64,000 nucleotides of DNA from Haloechinothrix halophila YIM 93223 (GTDB lineage: Bacteria; Actinomycetota; Actinomycetes; Mycobacteriales; Pseudonocardiaceae): assembly GCF_000504245.1 (NCBI RefSeq), contig NZ_KI632509.1:1549723-1613722 (forward strand), read 5' to 3'. The notes beneath the pieces are model-generated. The model ran no database searches. It worked only from the letters and a program-made list of their open reading frames with translations, and was not told where the DNA came from. Position numbers and translations under genes: made by a program. Below, in pieces: positions 17,219-26,602 of the stretch. How positions within the stretch are numbered: the first letter of the stretch is position 1; every line of letters begins with the position of its first letter.

Positions 17219-18454
17219 ATGAGAAGAAGGATGGGTGTCGTGGTCGCCGCGTGTGCGGTGGCAGGCGCGACAGTGGCTCCGGCGCAGGTCGCCGCGGCGG
17301 ACACGCTCGGCGGTGAGCTCGACAGCTACATCGTCGTACTCAAGGACGGCATCGACGCCGCGTCGGTGGCGCAGCAGCAGGTCGGGGCGCTGGGCGGCAC
17401 GGTGGGCCACGTCTACAGCTCGGCGTTGAACGGATACTCGGCGGAGTTGACCAGCCTCGCGCGGCAGCAGCTCGCGGCCAACCCGGCTGTCGACTACATC
17501 CAGGCCGACACGCCGGTGCGGTCCACCGCGCAGAGCACGCCGACCGGCATCGACCGCGCCGACGCGGACGAGAGTCCGACCGCGGCCATCGACGGCGTCG
17601 ACGAGCGGGTCGACGTCGACGTCGCGGTGATTGACACCGGTGCCGACCTCGACCACCCAGACCTCAACATCTACCGGGAGGGCGCGAAGAACTGTTCGCT
17701 GCTGAGCTTGAGCGCCAACGACGAACACGGGCACGGCACGCACGTCGCTGGCACCGTCGGCGCGATCGATGACGCTAACGGCGTCGTCGGCATGGCACCC
17801 GGTGCGCGGATCTGGCCGGTCAAGGTACTCAACGCCCTCGGTGCGGGCTTTACGTCCGACGTGATCTGCGGGATCGACTACGTCGCGGCCAACGCCGACC
17901 AGATCGAGGTCGCGAACATGAGCCTCGGCGGCAGCGGCAGTGACGACGGCAACTGTGGCAACACCGACGGCGACGCTCAGCACCAGGCCATCTGCGATGC
18001 GGTCGACGCGGGCGTGACGTTCGTGGTGGCCGCTGGCAACGACGCTGAGGATGCCAAGGACTTCGTGCCCGCCGCCTACGACGAGGTCATCACCGTCAGC
18101 GCGCTCGCTGACTTCAATGGGCAGCCGGGCGGTGGCGCCGAGCCGACCTGCCGTTCCGATGTCGACGACACGTTCGCCGACTTCTCCAACTACGGCGAGG
18201 ACGTCGACCTCATCGCGCCCGGTGTGTGCATCGAGTCGACCTGGCTCTATGGCGACTACAACACCATCTCCGGCACGTCGATGGCCAGCCCGCACGTCGC
18301 GGGTGGTGCGGCGCTGTACAAGGCGAACAACCCGTCCGCCAGTCCGGAGCAGGTCAAGCAGGCCTTGCAGGACGCGGGCACGACGGACTGGACGTGGCCG
18401 AGCGAGGATCAGGACGGCATCCAGGAGAAGCTGCTGAACGTCAGCACCTTCTGA
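17219..18454 (+). CDS. Secreted subtilisin-like serine protease (S8 family) with I9 propeptide
   Basis: A 411-residue preproprotein. The signal peptide ends around VAAA (residue 27); an inhibitor_I9 propeptide follows (SYIVVLKDGID to VDYIQADTPV, about residues 36-100). The catalytic triad is D139 in AVIDTGADLDH, H172 in EHGHGTHVAG and S354 in GTSMASPHVAG, with oxyanion N in VVAAGND. The ATG at 17219 follows GGGAG with 6-nt spacing. Length equals the compact secreted S8 proteases of actinomycetes, with no extra C-terminal domain. It is monocistronic and convergent with the C69-like gene, with a shared terminator between them. Function: extracellular protein degradation. Confidence 0.93.
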   Translation: MRRRMGVVVAACAVAGATVAPAQVAAADTLGGELDSYIVVLKDGIDAASVAQQQVGALGGTVGHVYSSALNGYSAELTSLARQQLAANPAVDYIQADTPVRSTAQSTPTGIDRADADESPTAAIDGVDERVDVDVAVIDTGADLDHPDLNIYREGAKNCSLLSLSANDEHGHGTHVAGTVGAIDDANGVVGMAPGARIWPVKVLNALGAGFTSDVICGIDYVAANADQIEVANMSLGGSGSDDGNCGNTDGDAQHQAICDAVDAGVTFVVAAGNDAEDAKDFVPAAYDEVITVSALADFNGQPGGGAEPTCRSDVDDTFADFSNYGEDVDLIAPGVCIESTWLYGDYNTISGTSMASPHVAGGAALYKANNPSASPEQVKQALQDAGTTDWTWPSEDQDGIQEKLLNVSTF

Positions 18455-18471
18455 CGCACATCACGCACGAC

Positions 18472-18520
18472 CGCAGGGTGCGTCCTGCCGTTGCACGGCC
18501 ACGGCGGGGCGCACCCTGCG
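18472..18520. terminator. Bidirectional terminator between convergent genes
   Basis: Perfect 11-bp inverted arms CGCAGGGTGCG (18472-18482) and CGCACCCTGCG (18510-18520) with a 27-nt loop lie 17 nt after the protease stop and 18 nt before the stop of the opposing gene. Confidence 0.65.
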
Positions 18521-18538
18521 TGTGGGTGCGTCTGACGA

Positions 18539-20263
18539 CTACCGGCCGCGCGGCGTCACGGTCGCTCCGCGATAGGAGCCGTGTTCGCGCGGGTAGTCGT
18601 CGATGCCTTCCCGGAAGCAGAACACGATGTCGGTGAGGACGGCGTCGCGGTTCATGCTCTGACTCTCCGGCCGGTACGTCTCGCCAGGCGTGTCGCGACC
18701 GGTGGGCATGCGGATGCCCCACCTGTCTCGCGTCTGGGCCTCGACATCGGCGACGAGGTCCTCGCCGAGATCGAGCGCGTCGAGCAGTCGGTCGTTCACG
18801 TAGTCGGTCAGTCCCTGGCGAGCTTCGGCGTCGCGGCCTGCCTGGTACCGCAGCAGTGCCTGCCGCTCGACCCGGCGCTGTTCTCTGATCAGTCGCCGCT
18901 CGAACCGTTCGATGTCCGCGGTGACCGGCTTGAGGAACACGCGCGGGTGTTCGCAGGTGTGATACATCAGCCGCTTGAAGGTGCGGGTCGCGTAGCGCGT
19001 CGCTTCCAGCGGCGCGTAGTCGGCCGCGATGTGGGTCGATGCCGAATCGTGGGTCAGGTACCGGTGTTGCTTGTACTCCGGTGGGACGTCGTTGGCACCG
19101 ATGTAGATCGGCACGTACGGCGTCGTCACCGCACCGGTGACCGCTGTCCACAGCGCGTTGAGATCGGCATGCTCGACGTCGGCCAGCCGCGCGACGTGCC
19201 CGTAGCCGGAGCGGTCGTGTGACCAGCGCGGGTCGCGGACGTAGGCCAGCATGTCTTCGAGCGACACCGGGCCGAGGTCCTCGCGCAGCTCTCGCTCCAG
19301 GTCGCCCTGCACGTTGTTGCCCCAGGGGTGCGTGGGCGTCACGACGCGATCGTTGGGCTGCCAGCCCGCGTAGACCTCCTGCGGGTCGAACTCGTCGTTC
19401 CGCTCGGGATCGAACCAGCCCTGCTCCACCGCGAAGTCGATGAAGTTGTCCGACGCCAGGTATTCGTCGGGGTGGTCTTGGTAGTCGAGCGGGAAAGGGT
19501 TGAGGTAACCGGGAAAGGACACCCGTGTCTCGTTAGGGCCCAGTCGCTCGGCGGCCCACAACCCTTGACTGCCACCGTAGTTGACGAGGACCCAGCCCTC
19601 GTCTTTGTCGGCGAACAGGTGCGAGTTGCCGCCGTAGGTCGAGTAGCCGTACTCGTCGATCAGTCCGCCGACGATCTCGACCGCTTCCCGCGCGGTCGAC
19701 GCGCGTTCCATGGCGATGCGCGACAGGTCGCTGTAGTTCGGGCCACGCTGCGGTGTCTCGGTGTGCGCGAGCAGTCGCTGGCTGGATGGCGACCAGATGT
19801 CGCGCGCCGCGACACCGTGCTCGTTCAGCCCACCGTTGCTCAACGGTGCGGGGAACCCAGCCCACTCGGAATAGTTTGACGCGATGTACTTGTTCGTCTC
19901 GCTTGCTTGCGGGATCTCGGTCAACTCCCCAGGGTAGCCAGCCTCACCGGTCACGCCGACCGTCGTCGTCGCGCCGTCCGGGAACTGTTGCCGGGGCACG
20001 ATCTCGAGCCAGTGGCTCGACGGCTCATGACCGAACCCGCCGAGCAGCACCGAGCCGTCCTCGGTCAGGTTCTTGCCGACGTAGAACCCGATGCTCTTGG
20101 TGCCGTCGTCGGCAAGCGGCCGGTTCTTGGCGGCGACCTGCATGTGGCCCTGCCCGAGGTCGGCGGAGGCGGTACTCAACGGAGCCACGAGCAGGGCCAC
20201 CGCCACGGCGACCACCGACCTCGGCGTGGATTTTCTCGATAAATTTTGCGAAGTGCGCAGCAT
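18539..20263 (-). CDS. Secreted C69 (PepD-like) family hydrolase lacking the usual catalytic cysteine
   Basis: A 574-residue exported protein. A signal peptide (SVVAVAVALLVAPLSTASA) precedes the Ntn-hydrolase domain. Family C69 features are seen: VGKNLTEDGSVLLGGFGHEPS, NEHGVAARDIWSP, the ERASTAREAVEIVGGLIDEYGY helix and GGNSHLFADKDEGWVLVNYGG. In typical members the mature chain begins with Cys-Thr a few residues before VGK; here the aligned position is S57 in TKSIGFYVGK. The protein may use serine as Ntn nucleophile or may have lost peptidase activity. The start at 20263 is chosen because AGGAGG lies about 9 nt upstream; the ATG at 20272 directly abuts that box. Likely an extracellular peptidase or amidase; exact substrate unknown. 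Confidence 0.7.
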   Translation of the reverse strand: MLRTSQNLSRKSTPRSVVAVAVALLVAPLSTASADLGQGHMQVAAKNRPLADDGTKSIGFYVGKNLTEDGSVLLGGFGHEPSSHWLEIVPRQQFPDGATTTVGVTGEAGYPGELTEIPQASETNKYIASNYSEWAGFPAPLSNGGLNEHGVAARDIWSPSSQRLLAHTETPQRGPNYSDLSRIAMERASTAREAVEIVGGLIDEYGYSTYGGNSHLFADKDEGWVLVNYGGSQGLWAAERLGPNETRVSFPGYLNPFPLDYQDHPDEYLASDNFIDFAVEQGWFDPERNDEFDPQEVYAGWQPNDRVVTPTHPWGNNVQGDLERELREDLGPVSLEDMLAYVRDPRWSHDRSGYGHVARLADVEHADLNALWTAVTGAVTTPYVPIYIGANDVPPEYKQHRYLTHDSASTHIAADYAPLEATRYATRTFKRLMYHTCEHPRVFLKPVTADIERFERRLIREQRRVERQALLRYQAGRDAEARQGLTDYVNDRLLDALDLGEDLVADVEAQTRDRWGIRMPTGRDTPGETYRPESQSMNRDAVLTDIVFCFREGIDDYPREHGSYRGATVTPRGR

Positions 20264-20446
20264 GTCCAACACATCCTCCTAGCTGGAACAGGAGCGACGA
20301 AACATACGTGCGTGGCGAGGCGGAATCAATGTGCGTGGTGAGTTGCTGCAATTTTGCCCGGAACCGGTGCGACCGCCGAGGCGGCACCGCGACCAGCGGC
20401 CAAGCAGCAGTCATAGTGTCGGCCGGTCGGCATAGGCTGCCGACTC

Positions 20447-20878
20447 ATGGAGCAACGAATCAGCCTCATCACCCTGGGCGTCACCGACCTGGCACGCGCC
20501 CGCGACTTCTACGAACGCCTCGGCTGGCGCGGCCAGGAGGTCGAGGAGACGGTGTTTCTGCAGGCAGGCGGTAGCGCCCTTGTGTTGTGGGGCAGGGACA
20601 AGCTCGCCGCGGACTGCGGGATCGAGAACGAAGGGCCTGCTGGGTTCAGCGGCGTGGTGCTGGCGCACAACGTACGGTCGCAGGCCGAAGTGGACGACGT
20701 CATGCGGGACGCGGCGGCAGCGGGCGCCACCATCACCCGGCCCGCTGGCGAGACGTTCTACGGCGGCTATGCCGGGGTCTTCACCGATCCCGATGGTCAT
20801 CCATGGGAGATCGCCTACAACCCCGGCTTCCCGCTCGCCGAGGACGGTTCGCTCACCATTCCGGACCTCGGCGCGTAG
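20447..20878 (+). CDS. VOC (glyoxalase/bleomycin-resistance) superfamily protein
   Basis: A 143-residue cytoplasmic protein with the paired beta-alpha-beta-beta-beta modules of the vicinal oxygen chelate fold. Module one opens ISLITLGVTDLARARDFYER and module two ends GVFTDPDGHPWEIAYNP, the standard metal-site segment. Members of this small subgroup are often annotated glyoxalase but have unproven chemistry. The gene stands alone, divergent to the C69-like gene and convergent with the YdeI-like gene 10 nt away. Confidence 0.85.
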   Translation: MEQRISLITLGVTDLARARDFYERLGWRGQEVEETVFLQAGGSALVLWGRDKLAADCGIENEGPAGFSGVVLAHNVRSQAEVDDVMRDAAAAGATITRPAGETFYGGYAGVFTDPDGHPWEIAYNPGFPLAEDGSLTIPDLGA

Positions 20879-20888
20879 CGCCATGCTG

Positions 20889-21488
20889 TTATTCGTTCAG
20901 TGTTCGCCGCTGGGGATACAGCGTCTCGCCTCTGGCGAGCATCGCCACGAACTGGTCGATGCGGCGGGCCCTGGTCTCGGGACGCTTGGCCGTGGTGATC
21001 CGGTGCAGGATCGCGTAGCGGTTGCGGCTGGTGAGGACGTCGAACATCGCCTGTGCCTCCGGCTCCTCGGCTAACGCCGCCGTGAGATCGGCGGGCACCG
21101 ACATGGTGGTTGAACCGTCGTAGGCGGCGTCCCAGCGGCCGTCCGCCTTCGCGCGCTCAACCTCGGCCACACCCGCGGGGTGCATGCGCCCCTCGGCACG
21201 CAGGCGTTCGATGATGCGCACGTTGCGCTTGGACCATGTGCTGCGAGGCCGCCGAGGTGTGAAGCGCTGCAGGTACGTGGCCTCATCGCGGCGTCGCACT
21301 TGACCGTCGACCCAGCCGTGGCACAGTGCTTCGTCCAGCGCCTGGTCGTAGCGGAGGCAGGTGGGCTCGGTCGTGCCTTTCTTGGCGAGCACCAGCCATA
21401 CCCCGGGTGAGGTGGCGTGATGCTCACTGAGCCAGTCGCGCCACGCGGCGGGACCGGCGACGGTCAGTTCCTCCAGTTCGGCGGCCAC
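20889..21488 (-). CDS. YdeI/OmpD-associated family protein
   Basis: A 199-residue soluble protein. The conserved family pattern is clear: WRDWLSEHHATSPGVWLVLAKKG near the N-terminus, ALCHGWVDGQ, the TPRRPRSTWSKRN motif in the middle, and C-terminal YAILHRITTAKRPETRARRIDQF. Proteins of this family are widespread bacteriocin-protection or OmpD-associated homologues whose biochemical role is not established. The gene is single, its 3' end facing the VOC gene. Confidence 0.85.
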   Translation of the reverse strand: MAAELEELTVAGPAAWRDWLSEHHATSPGVWLVLAKKGTTEPTCLRYDQALDEALCHGWVDGQVRRRDEATYLQRFTPRRPRSTWSKRNVRIIERLRAEGRMHPAGVAEVERAKADGRWDAAYDGSTTMSVPADLTAALAEEPEAQAMFDVLTSRNRYAILHRITTAKRPETRARRIDQFVAMLARGETLYPQRRTLNE

Positions 21489-21654
21489 GATGTGGAGTGT
21501 GGCAGAACGACTTGCGGCGCGGGGTGCGTATCGGGATATCAGCGCATACGGGACGTCCGTAGCTATTCGTGGACCTTGTCGTTAGACCACATCAGGAGAA
21601 CATGAGCCGTGCTCGTGTCTTCCTGGGTTTGGTGGCGACACGGGGAAGGTCGAT

Positions 21655-24252
21655 GTGGTGAAGCGACACGAAGCGCGGAATCGAGTGCGTCGCAGGATGG
21701 TCGCGGTGCTGGCGGTGCTGGCGCTCGGGATCAGCCTGGGGGCGCCATCGGCGGGTGCCCAGCAGCATCCGGACGACACCGTGAGTGGCGGCAATGTCAT
21801 GCCACCCGGCAACACTGGGCACGTTCCCTCGACCGAACTGGTGACCGCGCTCAACGGCGAGTACCACCCGGAGAACGCCTCCGACCAGCGCGATCTCTAC
21901 GTCGACTGGGGGCGCAAGGACTGGTCGTTCGCCACGCCGACCAGCTCCGGCGGCACGGGCAAGGACGCCATCGGCCCCGCGTACCACCCGGCGGATCGGG
22001 AGGATGTCAGCGTCCGCAGGGACGGCTGGGGCGTGCCGCGGATCTTCGGCGAGTCCGACGAGGCCGCGCAGTTCGGCGTCGGCTACGCCATGGCGGAGGA
22101 CCGGCTGTTCCAGGCGGATGTCTTCCGGCACGTCGCGCGTGGCGAGATGGCGGAGTTCCTCGGCGGCCAGGAGTGGTACGACTACGACCGCGAGTGGCGC
22201 AAGGAGTTCTACACCGACGCCGAGCTGCTCACCATGCTCAACCGCTTCTACGACGAGCGGGAGATCGGCCTGTTGCAGGCCTACCTCGACGGCATCAACG
22301 CCTACATCGACGAGGCGCTGCGTGACCCGGAGAAGCTGCCAGCGGAGTACGCGGCGTTGCAGATCGTGCCGGAGAAGTGGGAGCTGCGGCACTCCGCCGC
22401 GGTGTTCGTGTTGCAGGCGCGGGACTCGGTGGAGAGCTTCGGCAAGGAGCTGTTCAACGCCGCGTTCCTCAGCGACCTCGAGCAGCGGCTGGGCCGCGCC
22501 GATGCGGAGCGGGTGTTCGGTGACGTGCGCTTCTATCGCGATCCGGGCGCCTACACCACGGCGCCCCGGTCGGCGGGCCGTTTCCCGTACGAGGGCGGCG
22601 GTTTCGACGGGCTCGACGCTCCCGGTGTCGCGATGCCGGACAACGACGAGGCTGCCGCCACGGTCGCCCAGCGCGACACGGTGATCCGCGACGCGCTCAA
22701 GCAGGTGGGCCTCGCCCGCAAGCAGGCGTCCAACGCCATCGCCGTCAGCGGGAAGAAGACCGCCGACGGGCGGCCGATCCTGCTCGGCGGGCCGCAGCTG
22801 GCCTACCTCGCGCCCGGCATCTTCTGGGAGTTCGAGGTGCACTCGCCGAACCAGGACGCGCGCGGCGTGGGCTTCGCGGGCACGGCGGGCACGGTGCTGA
22901 TCGGCAAATCTCCGACGCACTCCTGGTCGATCACCTACGGCTACACCGACCAGGTGGACACCTTCCTGGTGCCGCTCGACCCGGCGCGTCCAGACACGCA
23001 CTACCTGCGCGACGGCCAGAGCAAGCCGCTCGAGGGCTACACCTCGACGGTGCGGTGCCGCACCTACACGCCGGGCCTGATCGGGTCCGATCCGGAAAGC
23101 GCGACCTGCGACGGTCTGCCCGCCGGGCAGAGCGACGTCGAGGTGGAGCGGGTGCCGGAGTACGGGCCGGTGATCGGCAGGGTCGACGTCGACGGCGCGC
23201 CGCACGCGGTGGTGAAGGTGCGCGCCCACTGGAAGCGCGAAATCGCCAACGGCAAGCCGTTCCTCGCGTTCAACCAGGCGACGACGATGGCCGAGTTCCG
23301 TGAGGCGCAGCGGCATTTCACCATCAGCCTGAACGTGAACTACGTCGACGACCAGGGCAACGCCGGCTTCTGGCACGTCGCCAAGCCGCCGATCCGGGCC
23401 GACGGCACCGACGTCCGGCTGCCGACGATCGGCGACGGCCGGTTCGACTGGCAGGGCACCATGGCGCTGGACGACGTCCCGCACGCCATCAACCCCGCGC
23501 AGGGCTTCACCGCGAACTGGAACAACCAGCCTGGGCGCGGCTGGCACAACGGCGATCAGAACTACTGGGGCGACCTGCAGCGAGTGGAGATGCTCTCGCG
23601 CCGGATGGCGGAGCTGGCCAAGCGTGGCGACATCACACGGGACGACGTGTGGCGCGTGAATCGGGAGGCGGCGTTCGAGGACGGTCGCTGGCACGACTTC
23701 GTGCCGTTGCTCGAGCAGGCGTACGCCGACGGTGATGGGTCCACTGTGGACGCCGCGCTGGCGCGGGTGCGTGCGTGGGACGGGCAGCGCACCGCGTCCC
23801 AGGACGCCGAGGGCACCTGGGTCTACGACGACGCCGCGACGACGATCTTCGACGCCTGGATGCGGCAGCTCCAGCGGCGGGCGCTCGCTGACGACCTCGG
23901 GGAGGAGTACTACGACGGCGCGCGCAGGCTCGGCCCGGAGTTCGCGCCAGCGTATTACCACCTGTACTCGACGGTGCTGCTGAAGATTCTGCTCGGTGAA
24001 CGAGCGCCGCTACGGGCCGAGCACGACTGGCTGAACGGCGCCGACCGCGATTCGGTGATCCGGGAGGCGTTCGATGCGGCGGTCGCCGAGCTGGAGCAGG
24101 AGTACGGCGGTGCGCCGGAGAGCTGGCGCGGGCCCGCGGTGATGACGACCTACCAGTCGTTGGGGCTGCTGTCGGTGGCGCCGCACCCATTCGCCAACCG
24201 GGGCACGTACAACCAGCTCGCGGCGGTGGACGTCCAGGGTTCTCGGGAGTAG
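21655..24252 (+). CDS. Secreted penicillin acylase family (S45) Ntn-hydrolase
   Basis: An 865-residue exported amidohydrolase. A signal peptide (MVAVLAVLALGISLGAPSAGAQ) is followed by the alpha chain (VRRDGWGVPRIFGESDEAAQFGVGYAMAEDR split over residues about 117-150) and the beta chain starting at the Ntn nucleophile S359 in QASNAIAVSG. The linker-processing arrangement is that of aculeacin, acylhomoserine-lactone or penicillin acylases. Start is one of two adjacent GTG codons (21655, 21658) after GGGGAAGG. Actinomycete homologues remove acyl chains from lipopeptides, beta-lactams or acyl-homoserine lactones; which applies here cannot be read from sequence. It is monocistronic. Confidence 0.88.
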   Translation: MVKRHEARNRVRRRMVAVLAVLALGISLGAPSAGAQQHPDDTVSGGNVMPPGNTGHVPSTELVTALNGEYHPENASDQRDLYVDWGRKDWSFATPTSSGGTGKDAIGPAYHPADREDVSVRRDGWGVPRIFGESDEAAQFGVGYAMAEDRLFQADVFRHVARGEMAEFLGGQEWYDYDREWRKEFYTDAELLTMLNRFYDEREIGLLQAYLDGINAYIDEALRDPEKLPAEYAALQIVPEKWELRHSAAVFVLQARDSVESFGKELFNAAFLSDLEQRLGRADAERVFGDVRFYRDPGAYTTAPRSAGRFPYEGGGFDGLDAPGVAMPDNDEAAATVAQRDTVIRDALKQVGLARKQASNAIAVSGKKTADGRPILLGGPQLAYLAPGIFWEFEVHSPNQDARGVGFAGTAGTVLIGKSPTHSWSITYGYTDQVDTFLVPLDPARPDTHYLRDGQSKPLEGYTSTVRCRTYTPGLIGSDPESATCDGLPAGQSDVEVERVPEYGPVIGRVDVDGAPHAVVKVRAHWKREIANGKPFLAFNQATTMAEFREAQRHFTISLNVNYVDDQGNAGFWHVAKPPIRADGTDVRLPTIGDGRFDWQGTMALDDVPHAINPAQGFTANWNNQPGRGWHNGDQNYWGDLQRVEMLSRRMAELAKRGDITRDDVWRVNREAAFEDGRWHDFVPLLEQAYADGDGSTVDAALARVRAWDGQRTASQDAEGTWVYDDAATTIFDAWMRQLQRRALADDLGEEYYDGARRLGPEFAPAYYHLYSTVLLKILLGERAPLRAEHDWLNGADRDSVIREAFDAAVAELEQEYGGAPESWRGPAVMTTYQSLGLLSVAPHPFANRGTYNQLAAVDVQGSRE

Positions 24253-24299
24253 GCCGAGTCGGTGGCCGTGCTGTCTGGGCTGTCCGGGTCGCGGCGCCG

Positions 24300-25727
24300 C
24301 TAGGGCGCGCTGAATCCGCCGGTCTCCTGTTCGAGCGCCTCGGCGAGGTCGAGCAGGAAGTGCTCCTCGTGCCAGCCGCCGATGAGCTGGACGCCGACGG
24401 GCAGCCCGGTCTCCGTCCGGGTGACCGGTGCCGCGACGGCGGGCAGGTGCAGGTCCGTTGCCAGCGACACCCAGTCGAACAGGTGTGGATAGGCGACATC
24501 CGTGCCGTCGACGTCGATGGTGCGCTCCGGCAGCGGACCCTTGTGCTGATGCGGGAACGCGGGCACCGCCGCGACCGGTGCCAGGATGGCGTCCCACTGG
24601 GTGAACCATTCGGCGAACTGGTCTTTCAGCGCTTGCCGGGCCGCCATCGCCCGCGCGACCGCGCGATAGGAGGCCGTGGAGTGGACAGCCATCGCCGTCA
24701 TGCCATAGGGGTCGAGCGCGCTCTCGCCGGAGGCGATGTGCGCGTCCCTGGTCTGCTCCAGCTTCGCGTAGACCGCGGCGGGCAAGCCACTGCCGATGAT
24801 CGGATACATCAGCGCGAAGTAATTCTCGATCAACTCGTCCGCGGCGAAGGGAAGCGTGGTGGCCTCGACGGTCGCTCCCTGCCCGCGGAGGTCGTCAGCG
24901 GCGCGTGCCACGACGTCGCGCACATCCCGCGACACGGGGAAGGCCGGATCGTCCAGCCACAGCGCGATGCGTGCCCCGCGGACATCGCGGGGCTGCCGAG
25001 GCGCGCTGTCGTGCAGGGCGTCGTAGAGCAGCCTGAGGTCATCCGCCGTGCGTGCCATCGGCCCGCCGACGCCGAGGTCGTGATCGACGTGGTGTCCCGG
25101 TGGCGGCGGGATGTGGCCTCGCATCGACAACACGTTCCACGTCGGTTTGAGGGCGTACACACCGCACCAGTTGGCGGGGTGGCGTAGCGACCCGCCGATG
25201 TCGGAGCCCAGCTCGGCTGGGGTGACGCCCGTGGCCAGCGCGGCCGCGGCGCCACCGGACGACCCGCCTGCCGTGCGTGCCTCGTCGTACGGATTGTTCG
25301 TCGTGCCGTGCACCGAGTTGTACGTCTGGACGTCGCCGAGCATGAGTGGGACGTTGGTCTTGCCCCAGATGACCGCACCCGCCGCGCGCAACGACGCGAC
25401 GAGTGCGGCGTCCTCGCAGTGCGACGGCCGGTCGGTGAAGGCGGGATTGCCCGCCGTCGCGGGCATGCCGTCGACGTCGTAGCCGTCCTTGATCGTCATC
25501 GGCAGCCCCGCGAGCGGACCGAGCTGTTCGCCTCGTGCCCTGGCGTCGTCGATGGCCGCGGCATCGGCCCGCGCCCGCTCGAGGTCGGTCGCGATGACGG
25601 CGTTGATACTGCCGTGGATCGCTTCGTTGCGGCCGATGTGCTCGTCGAGCAACTCCCGCGCGGATACCTGGCCCGCGGTGAGTTGCTCGAGTAGCTCGCG
25701 TGCCGAGCGATAGATCGCGTCCGCCAT
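24300..25727 (-). CDS. Amidase (amidase-signature family)
   Basis: A 475-residue amidase with the complete Ser-cisSer-Lys triad: K80 in GLPMTIKDG, S156 in RTAGGSSGGAAAAL and S180 in SDIGGSLRHPA. No signal peptide is seen, so it acts on small amides or acylated amines in the cytoplasm. It lies 80 nt downstream of the M81-SMP30-SDR genes in the same direction and might be cotranscribed with them. C-terminal segment TETGLPVGVQLIGG is typical. The specific substrate is unknown; indoleacetamide-, nicotinamide- and 6-aminohexanoate-type enzymes share this architecture. Confidence 0.88.
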   Translation of the reverse strand: MADAIYRSARELLEQLTAGQVSARELLDEHIGRNEAIHGSINAVIATDLERARADAAAIDDARARGEQLGPLAGLPMTIKDGYDVDGMPATAGNPAFTDRPSHCEDAALVASLRAAGAVIWGKTNVPLMLGDVQTYNSVHGTTNNPYDEARTAGGSSGGAAAALATGVTPAELGSDIGGSLRHPANWCGVYALKPTWNVLSMRGHIPPPPGHHVDHDLGVGGPMARTADDLRLLYDALHDSAPRQPRDVRGARIALWLDDPAFPVSRDVRDVVARAADDLRGQGATVEATTLPFAADELIENYFALMYPIIGSGLPAAVYAKLEQTRDAHIASGESALDPYGMTAMAVHSTASYRAVARAMAARQALKDQFAEWFTQWDAILAPVAAVPAFPHQHKGPLPERTIDVDGTDVAYPHLFDWVSLATDLHLPAVAAPVTRTETGLPVGVQLIGGWHEEHFLLDLAEALEQETGGFSAP

Positions 25728-25807
25728 TGCCCCACTCCCCGTCGTCGCCGTGATCCCGCTTGACTCTGGCCAACGACGGCGAGCACGTCAAGTGAGCGAC
25801 AGTCGCG

Positions 25808-26602
25808 CTAGAGCGGTGTCCAGCCGCCGTCGACGGTGAGGGCTTGGCCGGTGATGAAGTCGCTGTCGGGGCCGAGCAGGAAGCTGACGACGCTGGCGAC
25901 GTCGTCGGCCGTGCCTCTGCGTTGCAGGATCTGGTTGTCGAGGACCGTGGCCGTCACGGCGTCTTGGTCCGGGTAGGCTTCCAGCTCCTCCTCGGTCTGG
26001 ATCGCCCCGGGGACCACGCAGTTCACCCGGATGCCGCGCTGGCCCAGTTCTTGTGCGAGGGAGCGGGTGAAGCCGAGGATGCCTGCCTTGGTGGTGGCGT
26101 AGTGCAGCGAGTTCGGGGCGCCGAGTCGCGCGAGCACGCTGCTGATCGTGACGATGCCACCCCCAGAGCCCGTGCCGCCCGGGCCGTCCGGTGCCGGTGG
26201 GTCGGTGCCGAAGGCGCGGCGACAGCACAGGAACGCTCCTTTCAGGTTGACGTCCATGATGCGGTCCCAGGTGTCTTCGGTGATCTCGGTCCACGACTCC
26301 CGCCCGGTCGCCGCGGCGTTGAGGACCAGTGCGGTCACTGGCCCCAGCTCCTGCTCGCACCGGGAGAACAGCTCGTCGACGGCGGTCGCGTCGCTGATGT
26401 CGGCCGGATACACCACGGCACGCCCACCCGCGTGCTCGATCTCAGCGGCGACGTGCTTGGCCACCGACAGCATCGCCTCGTCCGGATAACTGTTGATCGC
26501 CACCGCCATGCCGTCGGCGGCGAGCCGGCGCGCGGTCGCGGCACCGATACCGCGCGACGCGCCGGTCACGAGCGCGACACCAGCCGGCTCGCGCGGACTC
26601 AT
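25808..26602 (-). CDS. Short-chain dehydrogenase/reductase (classical SDR)
   Basis: A 264-residue NAD(P)-dependent oxidoreductase. The Rossmann motif TGASRGIGAATARRL, the NAG-like NAAATG, the catalytic Ser in VTISSVLARLG, YATTK (Tyr-Lys pair) and the C-terminal GQALTVDGGWTPL are all present. The start at 26602 overlaps the stop of the SMP-30 gene (ATGA); the longer open frame upstream is that neighbour read in another frame. An extra glycine-rich insert (PAPDGPGGTGSGGG) precedes the catalytic strand. With the M81 and SMP-30 genes it probably oxidises or reduces a sugar-like or amide-derived metabolite; substrate unknown. Confidence 0.88.
   Translation of the reverse strand: MSPREPAGVALVTGASRGIGAATARRLAADGMAVAINSYPDEAMLSVAKHVAAEIEHAGGRAVVYPADISDATAVDELFSRCEQELGPVTALVLNAAATGRESWTEITEDTWDRIMDVNLKGAFLCCRRAFGTDPPAPDGPGGTGSGGGIVTISSVLARLGAPNSLHYATTKAGILGFTRSLAQELGQRGIRVNCVVPGAIQTEEELEAYPDQDAVTATVLDNQILQRRGTADDVASVVSFLLGPDSDFITGQALTVDGGWTPL

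Noticed and set aside
21592-23961. 789-codon open frame opposite the penicillin acylase gene
   Set aside because: It mirrors the codon pattern of the real gene (high-GC third positions leave the antisense frame open), has Arg/Val/Gly-rich composition and no recognisable domain.
24253-24299. Terminator between penicillin acylase and amidase genes
   Set aside because: No convincing stem was found in this 47-nt convergent gap.
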